From the NCBI GenBank assembly GCA_024278975.1, contig JAJRSD010000039.1, forward strand, positions 62,001 to 126,000: a stretch of DNA of 64,000 nt. Direction: 5' to 3'. Positions within the stretch are counted from its first letter, which is position 1, and every line of letters starts with the position of its first letter. The position numbers and the translations under genes were made by a program. The stretch is from Bacteroidota bacterium. Its GTDB lineage: Bacteria > Bacteroidota > Bacteroidia > Bacteroidales > Prolixibacteraceae. Positions 1 to 8,864 of the stretch are shown piece by piece. The notes beneath the pieces were generated by a model, which saw nothing but the letters and a program-made list of their open reading frames with translations, searched no databases and was not told where the DNA came from.

Positions 1-1991
1 GTTTGGTCAACACCTTCAGCAATAAAATCGGCGGGAAAAAGAGAAGCCCCACCCCGATTCTCCTTCAGGGGGAGGGAGTTAAGAAGAGAACCATTTTCAA
101 ACGGATAATGATGTTGTGCATATGGCATTGCACCAGAGTCGAACCAGACATCAATTAAATCGGGTTCGCGGAACATTTTTTTGCCAGAAGGTGAAACCAA
201 AAATATTTTATCGACATAAGGTTTGTGTAAATCTGCTTTATCGTAATTATCTTTCGAGTTGTTTCCAACTTCAAAACCTTCGTAAGGATTTTCATCCATA
301 AATCCGATTTCAATAGCTTTATCAATTTCAGTCATCAACTCTTTGGTTGAACCGATACAAATTTCTTCGGTGCCATCTTCAGTTCTCCAAATTGGTAGCG
401 GAGTTCCCCAAAATCGTGAGCGACTTAAATTCCAATCTACCAGATTCTCAAGCCAATTTCCAAAACGCCCGGTTCCTGTCGATTCAGGTTTCCAGTTAAT
501 AGTTTTGTTCAGCTCCACCATTCTTTCTTTTACTGCTGTAGTTTTTATAAACCACGAGTCGAGTGGGTAGTATAAAACTGGTTTATCGGTTCGCCAGCAA
601 TGCGGATAACTATGAACGTGTTTTTCAATTTTAAAGGCTTTGTTTTGCTGTTTTAACATTACCGCGATATCAATATCAACAGTGGTGGCGTTATCTTCCA
701 GTTTATCGTCAAACTCATTTTTAACAAACCTCCCACCAAAGTCGTGATAGTTTTCGATGTTTACGTATTTCTCAACGAAACTTTTATCCAGATTTTTTGT
801 GGGAAAAAACCGTCCTTGCTTATCAACCAAAGCTTGCATTTTCCCCTCTAAGTCTTCAACAATTAACGGAGATATGCCATTTTGTTTTGCAACCCAGTCG
901 TCGTCGGCACCAAAGGTAGGTGCAATATGTACAATTCCGGTACCATCTTCGATAGTTACAAAATCGCCGGTAATAACTTCAAAAGCTTTGCCTTTTGGTT
1001 TTACCCACTCAATTAACTGTTCGTATTGAACGCCTTTTAATTCGTTGCCTTTATATTCGCTTAAAATTGTATATGGAATATTTTTATCTCCTTTTTTATA
1101 TTCATCAAACAACAAGTCTGCGCCCTTTTCATTAAAATAAACACTGAAAAGATCTTTTGCCAAAATAAGTGTTGCCGGAATTCCAGTGTACGGATTAAAC
1201 GTTTTAACTTTTACATATTTAATGCCGGGGCCAACACAAAGTGCAGTGTTTGATGGCAGCGTCCAGGGTGTTGTTGTCCATGCCAAAAAGTAAACATCGC
1301 TGTCAACTCCTTCAAAAAGAAACTCTGATTTTTCGTTTCTGATGGCTTTAAACTGTGCAATCGCGGTGGTATCTTTTACATCGCGGTAACAGCCGGGTTG
1401 ATTTAACTCGTGCGAACTTAATCCGGTTCCGGCTGCCGGCGAATATGGCTGAATTGTGTATCCTTTGTACATCAATCCTTTGTCGTAAATTTTCTTTAAA
1501 ATCCACCAAACCGATTCGATATAACGATTGTCGAAGGTTACATACGGATCGTCCATATTTACCCAGTAACCCATAATACGGGTAAGTTCTTCCCATTCGC
1601 GCGTGTATTTCATCACCTCGGTTCGGCACGACTGATTATACTCTTCAACCGAAATTTTTTTACCAATATCTTCTTTAGTAATATTTAGTGCCTTTTCAAC
1701 GCTTAATTCAACGGGCAACCCGTGCGTGTCCCAACCGGCTTTCCGGTGAACACGAAATCCTTTCATTGTTTTGTATCGACAAAAGATATCTTTAATGGCA
1801 CGCGCCATAACATGATGAATTCCCGGCATTCCGTTTGCCGATGGCGGACCTTCGTAAAATACAAATGTTGGATTGCCTTCGCGGGTCGAAATACTTTTAT
1901 GAAAAGTATCATCATTTTCCCAACGTTTTAACATCTCCTTGTTAACCTGCGATAAATCTAACTGCTTATATTCCTGAAACTTATTACTCAT
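1..1991 (-). CDS. ileS: isoleucyl-tRNA synthetase, N-terminal part (runs off the window)
   Basis: Class I aminoacyl-tRNA synthetase that charges tRNA-Ile with isoleucine in the cytoplasm. About 663 codons are visible; the 3' part, including the KMSKS loop, lies outside the window. Reading leftward from ATG at 1989-1991 the protein begins MSNKFQEYKQLDLSQ. It carries the HIGH-type motif as GMPGIHHV near residue 56, followed by GWDTHGLPVE and the editing-domain signatures WTTTPWTLPSNTA and GTGIVHIAP. The reading frame is intact to the edge, ending in the conserved FPADFIAEGVDQ stretch. An atypical 18-residue segment (GSLLNSLPLKENRGGASL) sits between the conserved PFEN and FPADF and looks like an inserted repeat. 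A Bacteroidota promoter lies just upstream. Confidence 0.97.
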   Translation of the reverse strand, partial: MSNKFQEYKQLDLSQVNKEMLKRWENDDTFHKSISTREGNPTFVFYEGPPSANGMPGIHHVMARAIKDIFCRYKTMKGFRVHRKAGWDTHGLPVELSVEKALNITKEDIGKKISVEEYNQSCRTEVMKYTREWEELTRIMGYWVNMDDPYVTFDNRYIESVWWILKKIYDKGLMYKGYTIQPYSPAAGTGLSSHELNQPGCYRDVKDTTAIAQFKAIRNEKSEFLFEGVDSDVYFLAWTTTPWTLPSNTALCVGPGIKYVKVKTFNPYTGIPATLILAKDLFSVYFNEKGADLLFDEYKKGDKNIPYTILSEYKGNELKGVQYEQLIEWVKPKGKAFEVITGDFVTIEDGTGIVHIAPTFGADDDWVAKQNGISPLIVEDLEGKMQALVDKQGRFFPTKNLDKSFVEKYVNIENYHDFGGRFVKNEFDDKLEDNATTVDIDIAVMLKQQNKAFKIEKHVHSYPHCWRTDKPVLYYPLDSWFIKTTAVKERMVELNKTINWKPESTGTGRFGNWLENLVDWNLSRSRFWGTPLPIWRTEDGTEEICIGSTKELMTEIDKAIEIGFMDENPYEGFEVGNNSKDNYDKADLHKPYVDKIFLVSPSGKKMFREPDLIDVWFDSGAMPYAQHHYPFENGSLLNSLPLKENRGGASLFPADFIAEGVDQ
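39..92 (-). repeat. palindromic repeat-like insertion inside ileS
   Basis: The segment encoding SLLNSLPLKENRGGASL contains CCCTCCCCCTGAAGGAG followed by CGGGGTGGGGCTT on the coding strand. This G/C-block pattern is unlike the surrounding AT-rich codons and resembles small interspersed palindromic repeats seen between genes in Bacteroidota. It keeps the frame. That it is an insertion is inferred from the unusually long loop at this conserved place in IleRS. Confidence 0.5.
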
Positions 1992-2027
1992 AAGAAAACA
2001 CTTATTCTGCTTATTTTTAAAAACATG

Positions 2028-2056
2028 CAAATATAGGAATTTTTTCAGGGCAACAA
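2028..2056 (-). promoter_or_regulatory. ileS promoter, Bacteroidota type
   Basis: On the minus strand TATATTTG (2028-2035) matches the -7 consensus TAnnTTTG. A TTG element (2054-2056) lies 18 bases upstream. The ileS start codon is about 36 bases downstream. Confidence 0.7.
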
Positions 2057-2181
2057 CGGGGCAAATAAAACGATTTAACTTTGAATCTAATGTGGAATAT
2101 TCGCTTCCATTTTTATTATCCGGATATCTTAACGAATACTTTTTAGGTTAGCCATAATAATCAAACACGAATTATATTTTT

Positions 2182-2189
2182 TACTTTTG
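2182..2189 (+). promoter_or_regulatory. putative -7 element before a broken outer-membrane gene
   Basis: TACTTTTG matches TAnnTTTG and lies about 40 bases before the ATG at 2230. No clear TTG -33 element is visible. The promoter appears to survive although its gene is broken. Confidence 0.4.
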
Positions 2190-2229
2190 TCGCAAATTAT
2201 AGAATCTCTTGAATAGCTAAAACAAAACA

Positions 2230-2585
2230 ATGAAAAAACATCTATTAATATTAGGTTTAAAAATCGTATTTATATCGAAGCGGGACCTCAATTAGGGTTA
2301 GTTTACAAAGCCTGGGTTGAGTTCAATTCGACCGAGGGCAATAAAAATACCAAGATTAAAGATTATAACAACAATCTGATTAATTGGTTTAATGCAGGGG
2401 TTGCAGGGGGAGTTGGATATAAATTAAAAAAAGATAAAGGTGTTACAATTGGCATCAGATATTATCAGGGTTTAACAGATGTTTTTAAATACAGGGAAGG
2501 CACAAAACATAACTCTTTGCATTTTAATGTCAATATCCCAATTGGAGTAGGTAAAGCAGAAAAGAAAAAGAATCAAGGGGAATAG
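2230..2585 (+). pseudogene. outer-membrane beta-barrel protein (PorT-like) remnant
   Basis: The ATG at 2230 begins MKKHLLILGL, a typical signal-peptide start, but that frame stops after about 21 codons. From about 2259 a different frame is open to TAG at 2583-2585 and reads KNRIYIEAGPQLGLVY... VGYKLKKDKGVTIGIRYYQG ... LHFNVNIPIGV. The alternating strands and glycine/aromatic pattern are typical of PorT-family outer-membrane barrels in Bacteroidota. Start and barrel are out of frame and the middle of a usual ~200-residue protein is missing, so an internal deletion is the simplest explanation. The precise family is uncertain. A promoter-like TACTTTTG remains upstream. Confidence 0.65.
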
Positions 2586-2596
2586 AAAGAGATTAT

Positions 2597-2604
2597 TATC
2601 TTTG
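2597..2604 (+). promoter_or_regulatory. putative dxs -7 element
   Basis: TATCTTTG fits TAnnTTTG and lies 30 bases before the GTG start of dxs. It lies just after the stop codon of the upstream pseudogene. No convincing -33 TTG was found. Confidence 0.45.
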
Positions 2605-2633
2605 AAAATATTTTTCAAAAAAGAAAGGATTAA

Positions 2634-4532
2634 GTGAAGGAGAAGATACTTGACAATATTAACTTACCTGATGATTTAAAGAAGTTATCGCTTAAGGAAC
2701 TTCCGAAAGTTTGCGACGAATTACGAGATTTTATCATCGATGCTGTATCTACAAATCCCGGTCATTTTGGGGCAAGTCTTGGTGTTGTTGAACTTACCGT
2801 TGCACTACATTACATTTACAATACTCCCTACGATCAACTAGTTTGGGATGTTGGACATCAGGCATACGGACACAAAATCCTTACCGGCCGACGCGAAAAA
2901 TTTAATTCAAACCGAAAATATAAAGGAATAAGCGGTTTCCCAAAACGCAATGAAAGCGAGTTTGATGCTTTTGGTGTTGGTCATGCTTCTACTTCTATTT
3001 CAGCTGCGTTGGGAATGGCAGTTGCCTCGCAATTAAAAAATGAGAAAAACCGCAAAGTTGTTGCAATGATTGGCGATGGTGCAATGGCGGGTGGAATGGC
3101 GTTTGAAGCACTAAACAATGCCGGGGGAAACAATGCCGATTTACTTGTTATTCTGAACGACAACAATATGGCAATAGACCCGGCTGCCGGAGTATTAAAT
3201 CAGTATTTACTGAATATTTCAAAATCGGGGACATACAATCGTTTCAAAAAAGATGTTTGGGAAGGACTCGGGAAATTAGACACTTTTGGCAGGAAAACCC
3301 GAAAGTTTATTCAACGAAACCAGCATGCTTTAAAAAATATGATTTTTAAAGAGAATAACCTTTTTGAAGCGTTCGATTTTAGATATTTCGGTCCGGTTGA
3401 CGGGCACGATGTTGTATATCTTGCAAAGGCTTTAAACGATTTGAAAAATATTCCCGGCCCCAAACTTTTACATATAATTACGCAAAAGGGAAAAGGTTTT
3501 AAGCAGGCAGAATTAAATCAAACAAAGTATCATGCACCCGGAGTTTTTGATAAAAATACGGGTGAAATTTACTCCTGCGACTGCGAGGTTAATAAGGCAG
3601 AAAAATTTCAAAATGTTTTTGGTGAAACACTTTTAGAAATTGCTGAACAAAACGAAAAAATTATTGGAATTACACCGGCAATGCCAACTGGCTGTTCAAT
3701 GAATTTGATGATTGAAAAAATGCCCAACCGAGCTTTCGATGTGGGAATTGCAGAGCAACACGCGGTAACTTTCTCGGCAGGGCTGGCAACTCAGGGAATG
3801 GTTCCGTTTTGTAATATTTACTCTACATTTATGCAGCGTGCCTACGACCAGATTGTACACGATGTTGCAATCCAAAATTTACATGTAATTTTTTGTCTCG
3901 ACCGCGGTGGTTTAGTTGGCGAAGACGGACCAACGCATCACGGAGTTTTCGATATTGCATATATGCGTTCCATTCCAAATATTATTGTATCGGCACCGAT
4001 GGACGAAATTGAACTGCGCAATTTAATGTTTACGGCTCAACTTGCAGAAAACAGTCAGCCTTTTTCAATTCGTTATCCACGCGGTTGTGGAACCAAACCA
4101 AATTGGAAAAAATCTTTCGAAAAAATTGAGATTGGAAGAGGCAGAAAACTAGCCGACGGTAAAGACATTGCAATTCTGAGTATTGGAAAATCAGGAGTTT
4201 TTGCCCAACGTGCAGTAAAAAGTCTTGCCAATAAAAATGTTTCGGCAGCACATTTCGACTTGCGTTTTGTAAAACCATTAGACACAAGTTTATTAGCCGA
4301 AGTTTTTAAGAATTTCACCCAGATAATTACTGTCGAAGACGGTACAATTAAAGGTGGATTCGGAAGTGCAATTCTTGAGTTTATGGCTCAAAATAACTAC
4401 TCATCAACAGTAAAATTATTGGGTGTTCCCGATAAATTTATCGAACACGGTACAATTGAAGATTTGTATAAAGAGTGTGGTATTGATACAAAAGGAATTG
4501 TAAAATCTGCTCTGGAAATACTGGGTAAATAA
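2634..4532 (+). CDS. dxs: 1-deoxy-D-xylulose-5-phosphate synthase
   Basis: Thiamine-diphosphate enzyme that condenses pyruvate and glyceraldehyde 3-phosphate to DXP, the first step of the non-mevalonate isoprenoid pathway. It is 632 residues, close to the family length of 620-640. Seen: PGHFGASLGVVELT and DVGHQAYGHKILTGR near residues 42-85, the ThDP/Mg motif GDGAMAGG near 146, and the pyrimidine-domain motif EDGPTHHGVFD near 430. The start is GTG at 2634, preceded by AGAAAGGAT, one of the better ribosome-binding sites here; no upstream ATG fits the frame. A sensor kinase gene follows after 50 bases. The carotenoid-type lycopene cyclase gene elsewhere in the window would draw on its product. 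Confidence 0.97.
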   Translation: MKEKILDNINLPDDLKKLSLKELPKVCDELRDFIIDAVSTNPGHFGASLGVVELTVALHYIYNTPYDQLVWDVGHQAYGHKILTGRREKFNSNRKYKGISGFPKRNESEFDAFGVGHASTSISAALGMAVASQLKNEKNRKVVAMIGDGAMAGGMAFEALNNAGGNNADLLVILNDNNMAIDPAAGVLNQYLLNISKSGTYNRFKKDVWEGLGKLDTFGRKTRKFIQRNQHALKNMIFKENNLFEAFDFRYFGPVDGHDVVYLAKALNDLKNIPGPKLLHIITQKGKGFKQAELNQTKYHAPGVFDKNTGEIYSCDCEVNKAEKFQNVFGETLLEIAEQNEKIIGITPAMPTGCSMNLMIEKMPNRAFDVGIAEQHAVTFSAGLATQGMVPFCNIYSTFMQRAYDQIVHDVAIQNLHVIFCLDRGGLVGEDGPTHHGVFDIAYMRSIPNIIVSAPMDEIELRNLMFTAQLAENSQPFSIRYPRGCGTKPNWKKSFEKIEIGRGRKLADGKDIAILSIGKSGVFAQRAVKSLANKNVSAAHFDLRFVKPLDTSLLAEVFKNFTQIITVEDGTIKGGFGSAILEFMAQNNYSSTVKLLGVPDKFIEHGTIEDLYKECGIDTKGIVKSALEILGK

Positions 4533-4582
4533 TAAATAACTGTTTGTTGCGTTTTCAATTTTATACATAAAACTACTTCGCA

Positions 4583-5764
4583 TTGGATATTTATATTAAA
4601 AGACGACGTTGGAAGTTCTTACTCCTTATGGTGGCAGTAATTATTGGAGTTGGTTCGCTGGCTTACACCAATTGGTTAACAAATAAAATGGCGCAGGAAG
4701 AGCGCAATAAAGTTAAAATATGGGCAGAAGCAACAACTCTAATTAGTAATGCACCAACCCAAACCAACTCTCCCGAGATGGAAGCATTAAATAGCAACTA
4801 TTTAAGTTTTCTGATGATGGTTACATCTCAGAACACAACAATACCAATTATTATTATAGAACCTGATGGCACAATTAACAGTGATGCCAATATCAGTTAC
4901 AGCACCGAAAGGCGAGATGCTGTGCTTGCAAAAGAGTTGAAAATGATGAAAAAGGATGTTGAACCTATTCGTATCGACTTATCATCAACAAGTTATCTGT
5001 TACTTTATTATCGCGAATCAGACATTTTACGTAATCTTCGGTATTATCCATGGGTACAGCTTTTTGTAATTATTATTTTTATCGTTGTTGCCTACTTTGC
5101 TTTTAATGCAACGCAGCGAGCCGAACAAAATCAGGTTTGGGTTGGCATGTCGAAAGAAACTGCTCATCAACTGGGTACGCCAATTTCGTCGTTAATGGCA
5201 TGGATTGAAATATTAAAATTAAAAAATATTGACCCTGAATTGATAAAAGAGTTTGAAAAAGACACCCAACGTTTGGAACGAATTACTGAAAGATTCTCTA
5301 AAATTGGGTCGAAACCCGAACTGTTACGATTAAATTTAGTTGAGGTTTTAAGCACTACGGTAAATTATTTAAAAACTCGCTCGTCAAAAAAAGTAATTTT
5401 CGAAACTTCTTTTTCTGACAATGATTATATAGAAACTCCATTAAATGCTGCACTTTTTTCGTGGGTAATCGAAAATATTTGTAAAAATGCCATCGATGCC
5501 ATGGGAAACGATGGTACAATTTCCATCATTTTAAAAGAGAAAGGAGAGCAAGTTATAATTGATATTACCGACACTGGAATTGGTGTTGCAAAATCGCAAT
5601 TCAAAACCATTTTTCAGCCCGGATTCTCCACAAAAAAACGAGGCTGGGGTTTGGGACTCTCGCTTGCAAAACGAATTGTGGAGATATACCACAGAGGCAA
5701 AATATTTATAAAATCGTCGGAAATTGGGAAAGGCACTACTTTCAGAATTGTATTGAATAAGTAG
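4583..5764 (+). CDS. membrane sensor histidine kinase
   Basis: Two-component sensor kinase of 393 residues. A transmembrane helix near residues 12-30 and another near 152-172 bracket an extracytoplasmic region of about 120 residues with no recognised ligand fold. The dimerisation/phosphoacceptor motif is ETAHQLGTPISSL near residue 194, with Gln instead of the usual Glu after His, as in many Bacteroidota kinases. The ATP-binding domain has ENICKNAIDAM (N box), DTGIGV (G1) and GWGLGLSLAKRI (G2). The start is TTG at 4583: an in-frame TAA lies only 15 bases upstream and no ATG fits. No response regulator is adjacent, so the partner and signal are unknown. It may be cotranscribed with dxs. Confidence 0.88.
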   Translation: MDIYIKRRRWKFLLLMVAVIIGVGSLAYTNWLTNKMAQEERNKVKIWAEATTLISNAPTQTNSPEMEALNSNYLSFLMMVTSQNTTIPIIIIEPDGTINSDANISYSTERRDAVLAKELKMMKKDVEPIRIDLSSTSYLLLYYRESDILRNLRYYPWVQLFVIIIFIVVAYFAFNATQRAEQNQVWVGMSKETAHQLGTPISSLMAWIEILKLKNIDPELIKEFEKDTQRLERITERFSKIGSKPELLRLNLVEVLSTTVNYLKTRSSKKVIFETSFSDNDYIETPLNAALFSWVIENICKNAIDAMGNDGTISIILKEKGEQVIIDITDTGIGVAKSQFKTIFQPGFSTKKRGWGLGLSLAKRIVEIYHRGKIFIKSSEIGKGTTFRIVLNK

Positions 5765-5825
5765 AAATATTTCGAAGTCTCGCTCTTCTATCAGCTTCAC
5801 TGTTATCTGCACCCCATAAAAATTG

Positions 5826-6419
5826 TTACCCCGTAACTTTTACCCCAAAATCATTTTCAACAAAGTTTACCACATCATCCATAAAATCTGCAAAATTAAC
5901 TTCGAAAAACTGCATATTTGCTTCCATAATCTCGATAGCTTTTTTCGACTTTGGAGGAAGTGATGTATAACGACTCATTATTTCCAAGGACTTCTGAATA
6001 CCCTCAACCGTTGCATACGATTCTAATCTTCGGTTTTGAATTAATACGGGAAGAAAACCCTGCACTCTTCCCGGCAGATAAAAAAAGTTGGAGAGCAAAA
6101 CAGCATGTACCCATTTTGAATATTCGCGCAAATTGCGGGTAGAATAGTTATTCCAGTTTTTTGCTAAAAGATGGTCGTAAATCAAGTCGATAACAATGCC
6201 TGAATATAAACCGAATTCGGGCACCATAAGTTTTTTTGCTTCTCTGAATTTCAGGTGACTGTCGGTGAAATAATCAATCTGACGATGGAGCAAAATTCCC
6301 TGTTTTACAGAATCCTTATAATTTTCATACTTCCGCCCTTTTACAAAATCGCCAATAAAATTGCCAACCATTAACTTTTCGTCTTCACCCGACAAGTATA
6401 AATGTGCTAAAAAATTCAT
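5826..6419 (-). CDS. acyl carrier protein phosphodiesterase-like protein (AcpH/DUF479)
   Basis: 197-residue protein opening MNFLAHLYLSGEDEKLMVGNF and continuing FIGDFVKGR and HRQIDYFTDSH. These are hallmarks of the AcpH family, which removes the 4'-phosphopantetheine arm from acyl carrier protein in enterobacteria. The fold is HD-like and the conserved D and H residues of those motifs are present. In Bacteroidota the substrate has not been shown to my knowledge, so the activity is a family-level inference. It converges with the kinase gene across about 60 bases and stands alone on its strand before mutB. Confidence 0.85.
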   Translation of the reverse strand: MNFLAHLYLSGEDEKLMVGNFIGDFVKGRKYENYKDSVKQGILLHRQIDYFTDSHLKFREAKKLMVPEFGLYSGIVIDLIYDHLLAKNWNNYSTRNLREYSKWVHAVLLSNFFYLPGRVQGFLPVLIQNRRLESYATVEGIQKSLEIMSRYTSLPPKSKKAIEIMEANMQFFEVNFADFMDDVVNFVENDFGVKVTG

Positions 6420-6508
6420 TCAAAGTGTTTTTTAATGAACGAAATATCACTTAAAATGTTTTTAACAATTCGCCATTCAATTATAGTTTGGAAACTGTTA
6501 CACCCGAT

Positions 6509-8665
6509 TTAATCTTCTTTAAATGCCTCAATTAAAACCTCAAGGATTTTTTTCCCGGCGGCAGCAACACTGCTACCAGGACCAAAAATTGCAACTGCAC
6601 CTGCATCGTACAAATATTTATAATCCTGCGCCGGAATTACTCCCCCGCAAATTACCATAATATCGTCGCGACCAAGTTTCTTCAATTCAGCAATAACGGC
6701 AGGCACCAAAGTTTTATGTCCGGCAGCCAACGACGAAACTCCCAAAACATGAACATCGTTTTCAACGGCTTGTTTGGCAGCCTCCTCCGGAGTTTGGAAA
6801 AGTGGTCCCATGTCAACATCGAAACCAATATCGGCATAACCTGTTGCTACTACTTTTGCGCCGCGGTCGTGCCCGTCCTGCCCCATTTTGGCAACCATAA
6901 TTCGTGGCTGACGACCTTCCATTTCGGCAAATTTCTTCGCCAACTCCTGAGCTTCTATAAACTCACTTTTATTTTTTGCTTCCGATTTGTACACGCCTTC
7001 AATAGTTCTGATTACTGCTTTATATCTTCCTGCAACTTTCTCGCATGCATCGGAAATTTCTCCCAGCGACGCACGATTTTTTGCAGCTTCGATTGCCAAA
7101 GCTAATAAATTTCCTTCACCTGTTTCGGCTGCTTTTGTAATTGCTGCCAACGAATTTTGCACATCTGCCTCGTTACGTTCTGTACGTAATTTTTTTAATC
7201 TTTCAACTTGCGATGTACGAACCTCTGCATTATCGATTTCCAAAATATCAATCGGGTCCTCTTTTTCCAGACGATATTTATTTACACCAACAATTGTTTG
7301 TGTACCTCCGTCGATTTTGCCTTGTGCACGGGCTGCTGCCTCTTCAATTCGCATTTTCGGAACACCCGTTTCAATGGCTTTCGACATACCACCCAGCTCT
7401 TCAACCTCCTCGATTAATGCCCACGCTTTTTTTGCTATCTCGCTGGTTAATGTTTCTACATAATACGAACCTGCCCACGGGTCTGCCGCACGACAAATTT
7501 CAGTTTCCTGTTGAATATACAACTGTGTATTTCGTGCAATTCGTGCCGAGAAATCGGTTGGCAACGCAATCGCCTCATCAAGTGCATTTGTATGTAAACT
7601 CTGCGTTCCCCCTAATGTTGCAGCCATCGCTTCGATTACAGTACGACCGATATTATTATACGGGTCTTGCTCGGTTAACGACCACCCTGAAGTTTGCGAA
7701 TGTGTACGCAACGCCATCGATTTTGGATTTTTCGGGTTGAACTGTTTTACCAGTTTTGCCCAAATCATACGAGCCGCACGCATTTTTGCAATCTCCATAA
7801 AATGGTTCATTCCAACTGCCCAGAAAAACGATAACCGCGGCGCAAACGCATCAATATCCAACCCTGCTTTTACTCCTGTACGAAGATAATCCAGGCCATC
7901 GGCAAGTGTATAAGCCATTTCAATATCGGCAGTGGCACCGGCCTCCTGCATGTGATAACCCGAAATGGATATTGAATTAAACTTCGGCATTTTTTGCGAA
8001 GTGAATTCAAAAATATCAGCAATAATTTTCATTGAGAAATCGGGTGGATAAATGTAAGTGTTACGCACCATAAACTCTTTTAGAATATCGTTTTGAATGG
8101 TTCCGGAAAGCTGTTCCAAAGTTGCGCCTTGCTCCAGCCCGGTTACAATGTAAAACGCTAAAATTGGAAGTACTGCACCGTTCATTGTCATCGACACCGA
8201 CATTTTATCCAGCGGAATTTGGTCGAACAGGATTTTCATATCGAGAATAGAATCGATGGCAACTCCGGCTTTTCCAACGTCGCCAATTACGCGCGGGTGG
8301 TCTGAATCGTATCCACGGTGTGTTGCTAAATCGAACGCAACCGATAACCCTTTTTGCCCGGCGGCGAGATTCCTGCGGTAAAAAGCATTCGACTCTTCGG
8401 CGGTTGAAAAACCAGCGTACTGGCGGATCGTCCAAGGGCGCATTGCGTACATTGCCGAGTATGGTCCGCGAAGAAAAGGTGCAAGTCCGGCAGCATAATT
8501 CAGATGCTCCATCCCCTCCAAATCTTCCTTGGTGTAAACCGGCTTTACCGGGATTTGCTCCGGTGTTTTCCAGTTCTTTTCAATTTTGTTTTTAGCTACC
8601 CATTCAGAAATGTTTTCCTGCTGAGTAGCTGCTTTTATGTTTATGTTTTTAAAATTCGGTTTCAT
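6509..8665 (-). CDS. mutB: methylmalonyl-CoA mutase large (catalytic) subunit
   Basis: Adenosylcobalamin-dependent isomerase interconverting succinyl-CoA and (R)-methylmalonyl-CoA, used for propionate formation or utilisation. The 718 residues match the family. The N-terminal TIM barrel includes [21 protein letters not shown] and [16 protein letters not shown]. The C-terminal B12-binding domain has the base-off motif DxHxxG as [20 protein letters not shown] near residue 605, with [14 protein letters not shown] and GGVIPAQD following. It lies 200 bases downstream of the small-subunit gene on the same strand, and the gap holds a palindromic repeat. Both subunits were read without frameshift. 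Confidence 0.97.
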   Translation of the reverse strand: MKPNFKNINIKAATQQENISEWVAKNKIEKNWKTPEQIPVKPVYTKEDLEGMEHLNYAAGLAPFLRGPYSAMYAMRPWTIRQYAGFSTAEESNAFYRRNLAAGQKGLSVAFDLATHRGYDSDHPRVIGDVGKAGVAIDSILDMKILFDQIPLDKMSVSMTMNGAVLPILAFYIVTGLEQGATLEQLSGTIQNDILKEFMVRNTYIYPPDFSMKIIADIFEFTSQKMPKFNSISISGYHMQEAGATADIEMAYTLADGLDYLRTGVKAGLDIDAFAPRLSFFWAVGMNHFMEIAKMRAARMIWAKLVKQFNPKNPKSMALRTHSQTSGWSLTEQDPYNNIGRTVIEAMAATLGGTQSLHTNALDEAIALPTDFSARIARNTQLYIQQETEICRAADPWAGSYYVETLTSEIAKKAWALIEEVEELGGMSKAIETGVPKMRIEEAAARAQGKIDGGTQTIVGVNKYRLEKEDPIDILEIDNAEVRTSQVERLKKLRTERNEADVQNSLAAITKAAETGEGNLLALAIEAAKNRASLGEISDACEKVAGRYKAVIRTIEGVYKSEAKNKSEFIEAQELAKKFAEMEGRQPRIMVAKMGQDGHDRGAKVVATGYADIGFDVDMGPLFQTPEEAAKQAVENDVHVLGVSSLAAGHKTLVPAVIAELKKLGRDDIMVICGGVIPAQDYKYLYDAGAVAIFGPGSSVAAAGKKILEVLIEAFKED

Positions 8666-8743
8666 AATTTAAAGATATTAGATTTTAGATATGAATAATG
8701 AGACTAAAATCTGGTGTATGAAAAATTCCATTTTTTTTTATTA

Positions 8744-8830
8744 GAACGCAGATGACACAGATTAAACTGATTTACACAGATAATTTATATTCATCAGCAA
8801 TTATCTGTAACATCAGTGTTATCAGCGTTC
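8744..8830. repeat. imperfect palindromic repeat between mutA and mutB
   Basis: The left arm (8744-8785) starts GAACGCAGATGACACAG and ends ACAGATAATT. The reverse complement of the right arm (8799-8830) starts GAACGCTGATAACACTG and also ends ACAGATAATT. Sixteen of the first nineteen bases pair. The pattern is like interspersed intergenic repeats seen in many Bacteroidota. As transcribed RNA it would form a long hairpin between the two cistrons. Confidence 0.65.
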
Positions 8831-8864
8831 TTCTTATCAATTATAAATAAGTTGTATAACAATT

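Noticed and set aside
6716-7740. Long plus-strand open frames opposite mutB
   Set aside because: They are antisense to a conserved gene and show no family features.
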